A DNA stretch of 64,000 nt from Terrabacter sp. 28 (GTDB lineage Bacteria; Actinomycetota; Actinomycetes; Actinomycetales; Dermatophilaceae). The translations under genes and the position numbers were made by a program. Within the stretch, counting starts at the first letter, position 1; each line of letters opens with the position of its first letter. This document shows, piece after piece, positions 24,986-33,827 of this stretch. Location of the stretch: contig JYOE01000014.1 in assembly GCA_000955875.1 (NCBI GenBank), positions 261,802-325,801 on the forward strand. Direction: 5' to 3'. The notes beneath the pieces are model-generated. The model was not told the DNA's origin. It saw only the letters and a program-made list of their open reading frames with translations, and did not search any database.

Positions 24986-26563
24986 ATGGAGCTCTCCGAC
25001 GTCGTCGCCACGTCCCAGGCCGTCGCTGCGACGTCGTCGCGCACCGCCAAGGTCGAGGCCCTCGCCGCGTGCCTCGCCCGCGCCGCCGCCGACGGACCGG
25101 CCACCGTCGAGGTCGTCACCGCGCACCTGTCCGGCGTTCTCCCGCAGCGGCGCATCGGCGTCAGCTGGCGCGGCCTCCAGGGCCTGCCCGAACCGGCAGC
25201 GACCAGCGCTCTCACGGTCGAGGAGGTCGACGCCGCCGCCACGGCGATCGCCGCCATCGGGGGCTCGGGTTCTGCCGCGGCCCGCACCGCCGCCGTCCGT
25301 GAGCTCTTCGCCCGCGCGACCGCCGACGAGCAGCAGTGGCTGCGCGGCCTCATCACCGGCGAGACCCGCCAGGGCGCGGGAGACGGCGTCATGCTCCAGG
25401 CCGTCGCCAAGGCGGCGGACGTGCCCGACGCGGCGGTGCGGCGGGCCGTCATGCTCGCGGGCTTCGCGGGGCCCGTGGCGAGCGCTGCCCTCACCGGCGG
25501 CGTCGAGGCGCTCGAGGCTCTCACCCTCGAGGTCGGCCGGCCCCTGCGTCCGATGCTCGCCGGCTCCGCTCCCGACGTCGCCGCGGCGCTCGCCACCTTG
25601 GGCGGCGAAGTGGTCGTCGAGACCAAGCTGGACGGCATACGGCTGCAGGCGCACGTCGACAACCGCACGAGCCCGGGCTCCGTGCGCCTCTTCACGCGCA
25701 CGCTCGAGGAGGTGACCGACCGCATGCCGGAGATCACCGAGGCCCTGGCGGCCCTCGACGTCGAGACCCTCGTGCTTGACGGCGAGGTCATCGCGCTCGG
25801 CGAGGGTGGCCGCCCGCAGCCGTTCCAGGTCACCGGCGCGCGCACCGCGAGCACCGCCGACGTCGAGCGCCTCCGCGAGGAGGTGCCGCTCACGCCCTTC
25901 TTCTTCGACCTGCTGCACCTCGACGGCGACGACCTGCTCGACGAGCCCGCGGCCACACGGTGGAGCCGGCTCGCCCGCACCGTCCCGCCCGCCTGGCTCG
26001 TGCCCCGCGAGCTCACCGACGACCCCGAGCGCGCACAGGAGTTCTTCGTCGACCTCGTCGCGGCCGGTCACGAGGGCGTCGTCGTCAAGGACCCCACCCT
26101 GCCCTATGCCGCCGGCCGGCGCGGTCCGGGATGGGTCAAGGTCAAGCCGCGCCACACCCTCGACCTCGTCGTGCTCGGCGTCGAGTGGGGCAGCGGCCGG
26201 CGTCGAGGCTGGCTCTCCAACATCCACCTCGGGGCGCGCGACGCCGACACCGGCGAGCTCGTCATGCTCGGCAAGACCTTCAAGGGCATGACCGACGAGA
26301 TGCTCGCCTGGCAGACCGAGCGCTTCAGCGAGCTCGCCGTCGACCCGGGCGACGTCGAGGCGGGCCGCTCGGAGCAGCAGTGGGGCGTCGTGCCGCTGCG
26401 TGCCGAGCAGGTCGTCGAGATCGCCTTCGACGGCGTGCAGCGCTCCACCCGCTACCCCGGCGGCATGGCGCTGCGCTTCGCACGGGTGCTGCGCTACCGC
26501 GACGACAAGCCGGTCTCGGAGATCGACACCGTCCAGACCGTGAGGTCGCTCGCCGGCTGGTGA
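24986..26563 (+). CDS. lig: ATP-dependent DNA ligase (LigB-like)
   Basis: ATP-dependent ligase of 525 aa, the auxiliary type found in actinobacteria in addition to the NAD-dependent LigA. The N-terminal DNA-binding domain (about 1-200) is followed by motif I VETKLDGIRLQAH with the adenylated Lys (about 216), motif III LFTRTLEEV, motif IIIa/IV VLDGEVIALG, motif V GHEGVVVKDP and WVKVKPRH, and an OB-fold domain. Start ATG at 24986 begins MELSDVVATSQ, as in relatives; a very long upstream open frame is shadow. It stands alone, with no Ku or polymerase genes nearby, so no NHEJ link is indicated. Confidence 0.92.
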   Translation: MELSDVVATSQAVAATSSRTAKVEALAACLARAAADGPATVEVVTAHLSGVLPQRRIGVSWRGLQGLPEPAATSALTVEEVDAAATAIAAIGGSGSAAARTAAVRELFARATADEQQWLRGLITGETRQGAGDGVMLQAVAKAADVPDAAVRRAVMLAGFAGPVASAALTGGVEALEALTLEVGRPLRPMLAGSAPDVAAALATLGGEVVVETKLDGIRLQAHVDNRTSPGSVRLFTRTLEEVTDRMPEITEALAALDVETLVLDGEVIALGEGGRPQPFQVTGARTASTADVERLREEVPLTPFFFDLLHLDGDDLLDEPAATRWSRLARTVPPAWLVPRELTDDPERAQEFFVDLVAAGHEGVVVKDPTLPYAAGRRGPGWVKVKPRHTLDLVVLGVEWGSGRRRGWLSNIHLGARDADTGELVMLGKTFKGMTDEMLAWQTERFSELAVDPGDVEAGRSEQQWGVVPLRAEQVVEIAFDGVQRSTRYPGGMALRFARVLRYRDDKPVSEIDTVQTVRSLAGW

Positions 26564-26609
26564 CGTCCGGCCACCAGCCGCGCGTCCCACGAGGACGCGC
26601 CGCTACCTG

Positions 26610-26638
26610 TTGCCGACCCCACGCTCCGTAGGTAAGTT
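26610..26638 (+). promoter_or_regulatory. Candidate promoter of the cell-wall sugar salvage operon
   Basis: TTGCCG and TAAGTT hexamers lie 17 bases apart, giving a predicted start near 26645, about 45 bases before nagZ. The stretch is less GC-rich than its surroundings. Confidence 0.5.
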
Positions 26639-26658
26639 CCGCATCGTCGGCAGTATGC

Positions 26659-26671
26659 GTGAATTGTTCAC
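26659..26671. promoter_or_regulatory. Candidate MurR operator upstream of nagZ
   Basis: Perfect inverted repeat GTGAA-TTG-TTCAC between the predicted transcription start and the GGAGG ribosome site of nagZ. The region GAATTGTTCACATTT resembles GAATGTTACTCATTT at 32780-32794 upstream of murQ (11 of 15 positions match), suggesting one regulator, probably MurR, binds both. Confidence 0.5.
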
Positions 26672-26688
26672 ATTTCAACGGAGGACCC

Positions 26689-28536
26689 ATGTCCCTGTCA
26701 GACCTGTCCCGTCGTTCGGTGCTCACGGGCGGACTCGCCACGACTGCACTCGGTGTCGGAGCCGGACGAGCCGCCGCGGCCGGGACCGCCACCGCCGACG
26801 GGACCGCCGCCAGCCCCGTCGGCACCGCCGGCGTCTCAGGCGAGGAGGGCTGGATCACCTCGACCCTGAGCCGGATGACGTTGGAGGAGAAGGTCGGTCA
26901 GCTCTTCATCCAGAACGTCTACGGCAAGGACGCCACGACCCCCGACAGCCGCAACGTCCCGCTCTACGGGGTCGCGAGCCCGGCCGAGGTCGTGCGCAAG
27001 TACCACCTCGGCGGCGTCATCTACTTCGCGTGGACCGACAGCGTGCAGAACCCCGACCAGATCGTGGGCCTGTCGAACGGTCTCCAGAAGGCGGCGCTCG
27101 AGCAGGGCGGCAAAGCGCCGGTGCCGCTGCAGATCGCCGTCGACCAGGAGCAGGGGGTCGTCACCCGCATCGGTCCGCCCGCCACCCAGTTCCCGGGGTC
27201 GATGGCCCTCGGCGCCGGCGACAGTGCGCCCGACGCCCGCACCGCCGCCGCGATCACCGGACGCGAGCTGCTCGCGATGGGCGTCAACACCGACTTCGCG
27301 CCCGTCTGCGACGTCAACGTCAACGCCCTCAACCCGGTCATCGGCACGCGCTCGTTCAGCTCGCACCCCGACCTCGCGGCCGAGCTCGTCGCGGCCCAGG
27401 TCGCCGGCTACCAGCGCGACGGCGGAGTCTCGTCGTCGGCGAAGCACTTCCCCGGCCACGGCGACACCGCCACCGACAGCCACGTCGCCTTCCCGGTCAT
27501 CACCCACACGCGCGCGCAGTGGGAGGCCGTCGACGCGCCGCCGTTCCGGGCGGCGATCCGCGAGGGCATCGACATGATCATGACGGCCCACCTGGCCTTC
27601 CCGGCCCTCGACGACTCCGGCGACCCCGCGACGCTGAGCCATCCGATCCTGACGGGCCTGCTGCGCGAGGAGCTGGGCTACGACGGCGTCGTCGTCACCG
27701 ACTCGCTCGCCATGCAGGGGGTGCGCGACCGCTACGGCGACGCCGAGGTGCCGGTGCGGGCCCTGCTCGCCGGGGTCGACCAGCTGCTCATGAGCCCATC
27801 GATGGACGAGGCGTATGCCGCCGTGCTGGCAGCCGTGCGCAGCCACCGCATCCACCCCGACGAGCTCGACGCGAAGGTGCGCCGCGTGCTGCGCCTCAAG
27901 TACCGCCGCGGCGTCGTGGCCCAACCGTACGCCGACCCGTCGCGCGTCGCGTCCGTCGTCGGCATCCCGGCCCACCTGTCCGCCGCCGACGAGATCACCG
28001 ACCGCACGACGACCCTCGTCAAGAACGACGCGTCCGCGCTGCCGATCGTCGCGAGCGGCAAGAGAGTCCTCGTCACCGGCTACGGCGTCTCGACGACCGC
28101 CACCCTGGCAGGCGCCCTGACGCGCAGGGGCGCCGGGGTGCAGACCCTCGAGACGGGCACTTCTCCGACCGACGCCAAGGTGGCCGCCGCCGTCGCAGCG
28201 GCCGTCGGCAAGGACGTCGTCGTCGTGACGACCATGAAGGCCTGGGACACCACGGTCACCGACCCGCGCCGCGGGCAGCAGAAGCTCGTCGAGCAGCTGC
28301 TCGCCACGGGCACGACCGTCGTCGTCGTCGCCGTCCGCGACCCGTACGACATCGCCTACTTCACCGCGGCCCCGACCTATGTCGCGACCTACTCCTACAG
28401 CCCGGTCGCCATCGAGGCGGCGGCGCGGGTCATCACGGGCGAGGTGGCCCCCACCGCCTCGCTGCCCGTCGACATCCCCGTCGCAGGCGACCCCAAGACC
28501 GTGCTCTACCCCTTCGGCCACGGGCTCACCTACTGA
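26689..28536 (+). CDS. nagZ: Exported beta-N-acetylglucosaminidase (GH3, NagZ)
   Basis: GH3 hydrolase of 615 aa that removes terminal GlcNAc from peptidoglycan fragments. A twin-arginine-like signal (SRRSVLTGGLATTALGVG) opens the protein. The GH3 NagZ signature KHFPGHGDTATDSH (about residues 254-267), carrying the His/Asp acid-base dyad, and the nucleophile Asp in VVVTDSLAM (about 335) are intact. A C-terminal alpha/beta sandwich domain makes it a two-domain type like the Bacillus subtilis enzyme. GGAGG stands five bases before the ATG at 26689. First gene of nagZ-namZ-amiE-murR; the set matches the B. subtilis muropeptide rescue operon. Confidence 0.93.
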   Translation: MSLSDLSRRSVLTGGLATTALGVGAGRAAAAGTATADGTAASPVGTAGVSGEEGWITSTLSRMTLEEKVGQLFIQNVYGKDATTPDSRNVPLYGVASPAEVVRKYHLGGVIYFAWTDSVQNPDQIVGLSNGLQKAALEQGGKAPVPLQIAVDQEQGVVTRIGPPATQFPGSMALGAGDSAPDARTAAAITGRELLAMGVNTDFAPVCDVNVNALNPVIGTRSFSSHPDLAAELVAAQVAGYQRDGGVSSSAKHFPGHGDTATDSHVAFPVITHTRAQWEAVDAPPFRAAIREGIDMIMTAHLAFPALDDSGDPATLSHPILTGLLREELGYDGVVVTDSLAMQGVRDRYGDAEVPVRALLAGVDQLLMSPSMDEAYAAVLAAVRSHRIHPDELDAKVRRVLRLKYRRGVVAQPYADPSRVASVVGIPAHLSAADEITDRTTTLVKNDASALPIVASGKRVLVTGYGVSTTATLAGALTRRGAGVQTLETGTSPTDAKVAAAVAAAVGKDVVVVTTMKAWDTTVTDPRRGQQKLVEQLLATGTTVVVVAVRDPYDIAYFTAAPTYVATYSYSPVAIEAAARVITGEVAPTASLPVDIPVAGDPKTVLYPFGHGLTY

Positions 28537-28569
28537 CCGTCACCCAAGACTCACGATCGGAGAACCCAG

Positions 28570-29889
28570 ATGAACCTCAACCGCAGGCAGCTCCTCACTG
28601 CCGGAGCCCTCGGTGCCGTGGCCGTCCCCACGGCCGCAGCGAGTTCCGTTGCCGCCCAGACCAGCCCGGCGGCATACGCGAGCAGCTACCCCAGCAACCC
28701 GGTGACCACGGGCGCCCAGAGCGCGGCGGCCACGAGGTGGTCGGCCCTCGCCGGGCAGCGGGTCGGCGTCATCACCAACCCGACCGGCATCCTCACCAAC
28801 CTGCGCACCGTCGTCGACGAGATGCACGAGTCGGGCGCCGTCGACATCGTCGGCGTCTTCGGCCCCGAGCACGGCTTCCGCGGCACGTCGCAGGCGGGTG
28901 ACTCCGAGGGCAACCACACCGACCCGCGCACCGGGCTCATGGTCTACGACGCGTACGGCGCGAACGCGGCGAAGATGACGGCGCTCTTCCGCACCGCCGG
29001 CGTCGAGACCGTCGTCTTCGACATCCAGGACGTCGGCTCCCGCTTCTACACCTACATCTGGACCATGTACACGGCGATGCGCGCGGCGGTGGCCGTCGGG
29101 GCGCGGTTCGTCGTGCTCGACCGCCCGAACCCCATCGGCGGCAAGGCGATGGGCCCGATGATGACGACGCCGTGGACCTCGGGCGTCGGTGCGAAGGAGA
29201 TCGTCCAGGCGCACGGCATGACCGTCGGCGAGCTGGCCCGCTACTTCGACGCCGAGTTCCTGCCCGCCGATGCGGGAGGCCGCCTGACGGACCTCACGGT
29301 CATCGAGGTCAAGGGGTGGCGCCGTGACGTCCCGTATGCCGTCACCGGACTGCCGTGGGTCATGCCGAGTCCCAACATGCCGACTCCAGACACCGCGCTC
29401 GCCTACCCGGGAACGGGCATGTTCGAGGGCACCAACCTCTCCGAAGGCCGCGGCACCACCCGCCCGTTCGAGCTCATCGGCGCCCCGTACGTCGACTACA
29501 AGTGGGCCGAACGCCTTGCGGCGCTTGACCTCCCGGGTGTCGGCTTCCGCGAGGCCTACTTCACCCCGACGTTCGGCAAGCACGTCGGCGTGGTCTGTGG
29601 CGGCGTGCAGCTGCACGTCACCGACCCGACGGCGTTCGACCCGATCCGCTCGAGCGTCGAGATGCTCGTCGAGGCGAAGGCCCTCTACCGCGACTTCGCC
29701 TGGCGCTACGACTCCTACGACCCGGCGCGGCCCTACTGGATCGACAAGCTGACCGGCTCGCAGCGGCTGCGCACGCAGATCTCCGCCGGGGCTCCTGCCG
29801 CAGAGGTCGTCGGCGCCTGGCGCGACGAGCTGGCTGCCTTCGACGCGAAGCGCCGGCCGTACCTGCTCTACAACGGCCCGGCGAACTGA
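28570..29889 (+). CDS. namZ: Exported exo-beta-N-acetylmuramidase (GH171, DUF1343, NamZ)
   Basis: Protein of 439 aa of the DUF1343 family, whose B. subtilis member NamZ (YbbC) releases MurNAc from non-reducing ends of glycan chains. A twin-arginine signal (NRRQLLTAGALGAVAV) is followed by a linker and the catalytic domain, with TNPTGILTNL, GPEHGFRG (bearing the Glu implicated in catalysis), FDIQDVGSRFYTY, LDRPNPIGG, PSPNMPT and GTNLSEGRGTTRPFE. It follows nagZ after 33 bases. Together the two would cut MurNAc-GlcNAc chains stepwise outside the membrane. Confidence 0.93.
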   Translation: MNLNRRQLLTAGALGAVAVPTAAASSVAAQTSPAAYASSYPSNPVTTGAQSAAATRWSALAGQRVGVITNPTGILTNLRTVVDEMHESGAVDIVGVFGPEHGFRGTSQAGDSEGNHTDPRTGLMVYDAYGANAAKMTALFRTAGVETVVFDIQDVGSRFYTYIWTMYTAMRAAVAVGARFVVLDRPNPIGGKAMGPMMTTPWTSGVGAKEIVQAHGMTVGELARYFDAEFLPADAGGRLTDLTVIEVKGWRRDVPYAVTGLPWVMPSPNMPTPDTALAYPGTGMFEGTNLSEGRGTTRPFELIGAPYVDYKWAERLAALDLPGVGFREAYFTPTFGKHVGVVCGGVQLHVTDPTAFDPIRSSVEMLVEAKALYRDFAWRYDSYDPARPYWIDKLTGSQRLRTQISAGAPAAEVVGAWRDELAAFDAKRRPYLLYNGPAN

Positions 29890-29925
29890 CCGGCCGTCCG
29901 GACTGCTGCACGATCAAGGAGTGAC

Positions 29926-31677
29926 ATGCGCCTGCGCACCCTCGTCGCCACACCCGTCGCCGTCCTCGGCAGCCTCGCCCTGGCGGGGAGCCTCGTGACG
30001 GCGGGGCCTGCCGGCTCCGCCGCGGCCGACGACTTCAGCAAGCCCGACCGCGGCTTCGCCCCGCCCAACACCGTGCTCTCCGACGCGAGCCCCGCCTCCC
30101 TCGCGCTCGACCCCGACCCGATCGCCGAGTCGGTGGCACAGGTCCACGCCCACGAGCAGGCGCCGGCCGGTGGGCACCCGCTCTTCGCGGGGGCGGTGGG
30201 GATCATGGGCCACGAGGGGCGCATCGTCGAGCGTGACGCGAGCGGCTGGGCGCTGCGCTACGCCGACGCGACGACCGAGCTGCCCCGCGACCAGTGGGAG
30301 CCGATGCGCACCGACACGGTCTTCGACCTCGCCTCCGTCTCGAAGCTCTTCACGTCGATCGCCGTCGTCCAGCTCATCGAGGAGGGCCGCGTCTCCCTCG
30401 AGAGCCCGGTGGCGGCATACCTGCCGGAGTTCGCGGCCAACGGCAAGGCCGGCGTCACCGTGCGGCAGCTGCTCACCCACACCTCCGGCTTCACGTCATG
30501 GCTTCCGCTCTGGAGCAAGTGGCCCGACAAGGCCACCCGCCTCAAGGCCGTCATGGACCAGCCGCTTACCAGCCCGCCCGGCTCGACCTACCTCTACAGC
30601 GACCTCAACCTCATCACGCTCGGCGTCATGGTCGAGCGGCTGCGGGGCGCGCCGCTCGACACGGTGGTCCACGACCGCATCACGGCGCCCCTCGGCATGA
30701 CCGACACCGGCTACAACCCCACCGACAAGGCACGCACCGCCGCGACGGAGTACCAGGCGGCGCCCCCTCGCGGCATGGTGCGCGGCGAGGTGCACGACGA
30801 GAACGCGTGGTCGCTCGGGGGCGTCGCCGGGCACGCCGGCGTCTTCTCGACGGCCGACGACCTCGCCGTCCTCTCGCAGGCCCTGCTCAACGGTGGCACC
30901 TACGAGGGGCACCGGATCCTGCGCCGCAAGAGCGTCGAGCAGCTGGTCACGAACTTCAACGGCGACTTCCCCGGTGACAGCCACGGCCTCGGCTTCGAGC
31001 TCGACCAGCGCTGGTACATGGACGCCCTGAGCGGGCCGCGCACCGCGGGCCACACCGGCTACACCGGCACGTCGATCGTCATCGACTTCACGTCACGATC
31101 GTTCGCGATCCTGCTCACCAACCGGGTGCACCCGTCGCGCAGCTGGGGCTCGATCAACGTCGCCCGGCGCGAGTGGGCCCACGGCCTCGCGGCGTCGATG
31201 GGCATCCGGACCCGGCACGGCGACACGGCGTGGTTCACCGGGTCCGAGAACACCGCGACGACGACCCTGACGACGCCCACGCTCTCGGTCGGCACGCGTG
31301 GCGCGAGGCTCGGCTTCGACCTCTTCCTCGACACGGAGGAGACCGACCGGCTGCACCTCGAGCGCTCGACCGACGGCGGAGCCACCTGGTCGGCGGTGCC
31401 GTTCGAGGTCGTCGACCGGGGCGAGACCGAGAGCGCCGACGGCGTCGTCTCGGGCTCGGGCACTCGTCGCTGGGTGCAGGTGCGCGCCGACCTGGCGGCC
31501 GGGGCGCAGCAGCTGCGCTGGCGGCACACCACCGACGGGGGCTATCTGGGGCGCGGTGTCGCGGTCGACGACGTCCTCGTCAACGGACCCGGCGGCATCC
31601 TGCTCGACGGCGAGAGCACACCCGGCGCGTTCACGGCTGACGGGTGGCGGCTGCAGGGCCGCGACGCCGTAGCGTAG
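29926..31677 (+). CDS. amiE: Exported serine hydrolase, AmiE-like amidase/beta-lactamase fold
   Basis: Beta-lactamase/penicillin-binding-fold hydrolase of 583 aa with a Sec signal peptide (cleavage near AAADD, residue 36). Active-site motifs are SVSK (nucleophile Ser and Lys, about residue 137), Tyr-Ser-Asp in YLYSDLN (about 224), and HTG in AGHTGYTG (about 371). In B. subtilis the corresponding gene (AmiE, YbbE) cleaves MurNAc-peptide bonds, and the same gene order is seen here. The C-terminal ~150 residues form a beta-rich domain (DLFLDTEETDRLHLERS..., resembling an immune-inhibitor-A-type beta domain) that the Bacillus enzyme lacks, perhaps for wall or sugar binding. The amidase function is inferred from context. 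Confidence 0.82.
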   Translation: MRLRTLVATPVAVLGSLALAGSLVTAGPAGSAAADDFSKPDRGFAPPNTVLSDASPASLALDPDPIAESVAQVHAHEQAPAGGHPLFAGAVGIMGHEGRIVERDASGWALRYADATTELPRDQWEPMRTDTVFDLASVSKLFTSIAVVQLIEEGRVSLESPVAAYLPEFAANGKAGVTVRQLLTHTSGFTSWLPLWSKWPDKATRLKAVMDQPLTSPPGSTYLYSDLNLITLGVMVERLRGAPLDTVVHDRITAPLGMTDTGYNPTDKARTAATEYQAAPPRGMVRGEVHDENAWSLGGVAGHAGVFSTADDLAVLSQALLNGGTYEGHRILRRKSVEQLVTNFNGDFPGDSHGLGFELDQRWYMDALSGPRTAGHTGYTGTSIVIDFTSRSFAILLTNRVHPSRSWGSINVARREWAHGLAASMGIRTRHGDTAWFTGSENTATTTLTTPTLSVGTRGARLGFDLFLDTEETDRLHLERSTDGGATWSAVPFEVVDRGETESADGVVSGSGTRRWVQVRADLAAGAQQLRWRHTTDGGYLGRGVAVDDVLVNGPGGILLDGESTPGAFTADGWRLQGRDAVA

Positions 31678-31681
31678 GCCC

Positions 31682-32581
31682 ATGCCAAGGACCGACGACG
31701 GGACCACGTCCCCCGCAGGTGCGAGAAGCGCATCGCTGCTCATCCGCCTGCGGGGGATCAAGCCCTCGCTCTCGCCCGCCGAGGACCGCGTCGCCGACAT
31801 CGTGCTCGCCGACGCGCGCCGCGCGGCCGGACTGACCATCAGCGAGCTGGCGGCGGCGGCGCGCACGTCCGAGACGACGGTGCTCCGGTTCTGCCGGCGG
31901 CTCGGCCTGCCCGGCTACCCGCAGCTGCGCCTGACTCTCGCCGAGGAGTCCGCCCAGCCGCGCACGATGAGCACCCACGGCACCGACATCAGCGCCAAGG
32001 ACTCCATCGACGACATCATCGCCAAGGTCGCGTTCACCGACGCGAGCGCCGTCGAGGAGACGGCGCAGCAGCTGGACCGGGCGGCGCTGACGGCCGCGGC
32101 GGCCGCGATCGCCAAGGCGGGCCGCATCGACATCTACGGCATCGGTGCCAGCTCGATCGTCGGCACCGACCTCCAGCAGAAGCTGCACCGCATCGGGATC
32201 GTCGCCTTCGCCTGGAACGACCCCCACATCGCCCTGACGAGCGCGACGCTGCTCGGCGCCGGTGACGTGGCGGTCGGCATCTCGCACTCCGGCACGACGA
32301 CCGAGACGATCGAGGCCCTGGCGGCCGCACGCTCCACCGGCGCCAAGACCCTGGCGATCACGAACTTCCCGCTCTCGCGACTCGCCTCGGGCGTCGACTT
32401 CCTGCTGACCACGGCGGCCCGCGAGACCAGCCTGCGGTCGGGCGCGACCGCGAGCCGCATCGCGGCCCTCACCGTGGTCGACTGCCTCTACATCGCCGTG
32501 GCCCAGCGCAACCTGCGCCGCGCCCGCAAGGCCGTCGCCGACACCCGCGAGGCCGTCGCCGGCCACCACGTCACCGACTGA
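31682..32581 (+). CDS. murR: MurR/RpiR-family transcriptional regulator
   Basis: 299-aa regulator with an N-terminal HTH of the RpiR type (LTISELAAAARTSETTVLRF, about 51-70) and a C-terminal SIS sugar-phosphate-binding domain (YGIGASSIVGTDLQQKL; GISHSGTTTETIEAL). MurR of E. coli senses MurNAc-6-phosphate; here MurQ, its consumer, is the next gene. It starts four bases after the amiE stop. Candidate operators are the inverted repeats at 26659-26671 and 32776-32792. A role as repressor of both halves of the locus is inferred. Confidence 0.88.
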   Translation: MPRTDDGTTSPAGARSASLLIRLRGIKPSLSPAEDRVADIVLADARRAAGLTISELAAAARTSETTVLRFCRRLGLPGYPQLRLTLAEESAQPRTMSTHGTDISAKDSIDDIIAKVAFTDASAVEETAQQLDRAALTAAAAAIAKAGRIDIYGIGASSIVGTDLQQKLHRIGIVAFAWNDPHIALTSATLLGAGDVAVGISHSGTTTETIEALAAARSTGAKTLAITNFPLSRLASGVDFLLTTAARETSLRSGATASRIAALTVVDCLYIAVAQRNLRRARKAVADTREAVAGHHVTD

Positions 32582-32584
32582 CGC

Positions 32585-32770
32585 GTCGAGTGCCCACGTC
32601 CTCACACTCGAGTGCCCACTTCCCGACACATCGAGTGCTCACTTCCTCACGCCCGACGGCCACCCGCCAGGACGACGCCGTCGGGAAATGAGCACTCGAC
32701 GGGGTGGGTGCGTCGGGAAGTGGGCACTCGACGGGGTGCAGGCGTCGGGAAATGAGCACTCGACGGGGCG
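32585..32770. repeat. Cluster of six nested inverted repeats (three forward, three reverse copies)
   Basis: The core unit is close to TCGAGTGCCCACTTCCCGAC. Forward copies begin near 32586, 32608 and 32631; reverse copies lie at about 32680-32699, 32712-32732 and 32743-32763. Outer pairs with outer and inner with inner, so the whole stretch could fold as one long imperfect hairpin. It fills the gap between murR and murQ, where it may terminate murR transcription or be a REP-like mobile repeat. Confidence 0.85.
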
Positions 32771-32775
32771 GCGTG

Positions 32776-32792
32776 ATGAGAATGTTACTCAT
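32776..32792. promoter_or_regulatory. Candidate MurR operator upstream of murQ
   Basis: Inverted repeat ATGAG-AATGTTA-CTCAT ending nine bases upstream of the -35 hexamer of the murQ promoter. It resembles the site upstream of nagZ. Confidence 0.5.
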
Positions 32793-32800
32793 TTACGGCA

Positions 32801-32829
32801 TTGACGGCATACGCGTAGGAAACTAACCT
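32801..32829 (+). promoter_or_regulatory. murQ promoter giving a leaderless transcript
   Basis: TTGACG and TAACCT are 17 bases apart. Seven bases after the -10 hexamer comes the murQ GTG, so transcription would begin at or next to the start codon. No Shine-Dalgarno sequence precedes the GTG, which agrees. Confidence 0.65.
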
Positions 32830-32836
32830 CCAACGG

Positions 32837-33751
32837 GTGAGCAGCGAGGTGACCGTGGACGCCCCCACCGAGGAGCGCCACCCGGGGACGACGTCCATCG
32901 ACACCCACACCTCGCTCGACATCCTCCGGGCCCTCAATGCCGAGGACGCGACGGTCGCCGCGGCCGTGGGCGAGGTGCTGCCCGAGCTCGCCCGGCTGGT
33001 CGACCGGGCCGTCGACTCGCTCCGCGCCGGAGGCGCGGTGCACTACTTCGGCGCGGGAACGTCCGGGCGCCTGGCCGTGCTCGACGCCGCCGAGCTGCTC
33101 CCGACCTTCAACGTCCCGACCGGGCTCTTCGTCGCCCACCACGCCGGCGGGCCCGAGGCGCTGCTGCGTGCCGTCGAGAACGTCGAGGACGACGCCGACC
33201 TCGGCCGCTCCGAGGCCGACGGCCTGCACGAGGGGGACATCGCCATCGGCCTCACGGCTTCCGGGCGTACGCCGTTCGTGGCGGGCGCGCTCGAACGCGC
33301 GCGCGAGCGCGGCGCCGTCACCGCCCTCGTCACGGCCAACCCGCGCGCGGAGATCGCCCACCACGCCGACCACCTCCTCGCCGCCCGCACCGGCCCCGAG
33401 GCGCTGACCGGCTCGACCCGGCTCAAGGCCGGCACCGCCCAGAAGCTCGTGCTCAACTCGTTCTCGACCGCCGTGATGATCCGGCTCGGACGCACGTGGA
33501 GCAACCTCATGGTCGACGTCGTCGCCACCAACGCCAAGCTGCGCGGCCGCGTGCTGCGCATCCTCCAGGAGGCGACCGGCGCCGACCCGGGGCAGGCCCG
33601 AGCCGCCCTCGACGACGCCGACGGCGAGCTGAAGCCGGCGCTGCTGTCGATGCTCGCCGGTGTCGACGCCGCCACCGCCCGAAGCGCCATCGCCGAGCAC
33701 GACGGCTCGGTCGCGCGGGCACTCGCCGCCCTCGCCGGCCCCACCCACTGA
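32837..33751 (+). CDS. murQ: N-acetylmuramic acid 6-phosphate etherase
   Basis: Cytoplasmic lyase of 304 aa that removes D-lactate from MurNAc-6-phosphate, yielding GlcNAc-6-phosphate. The SIS-domain signatures YFGAGTSGRLAVLDAAELLP (about 74-93), GLTASGRTPF (the usual IAASGRTPF region), LTGSTRLKAGTAQK and WSNLMVDVVATNAKLR are all conserved, including the catalytic Glu in AAELLPTF. A GTG start at 32837 is used, consistent with a leaderless message; later GTG codons (32849, 32855) are less likely. It heads the second half of the locus, followed by an ABC importer and a sugar kinase. Confidence 0.95.
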   Translation: MSSEVTVDAPTEERHPGTTSIDTHTSLDILRALNAEDATVAAAVGEVLPELARLVDRAVDSLRAGGAVHYFGAGTSGRLAVLDAAELLPTFNVPTGLFVAHHAGGPEALLRAVENVEDDADLGRSEADGLHEGDIAIGLTASGRTPFVAGALERARERGAVTALVTANPRAEIAHHADHLLAARTGPEALTGSTRLKAGTAQKLVLNSFSTAVMIRLGRTWSNLMVDVVATNAKLRGRVLRILQEATGADPGQARAALDDADGELKPALLSMLAGVDAATARSAIAEHDGSVARALAALAGPTH

Positions 33752-33827
33752 CCCCCGAGTACCCGCACCGCCCTCCCCCACCTACGGTGTCCCCGGGCAC
33801 CACGCAGAACCCGACAGGAGCATGACA

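Noticed and set aside
24986..26563. NHEJ (LigD) system
   Set aside because: Ligase has no polymerase or nuclease domain and no ku gene is nearby.
32585..32770. CRISPR array
   Set aside because: Repeats are degenerate, in both orientations and without regular spacers.
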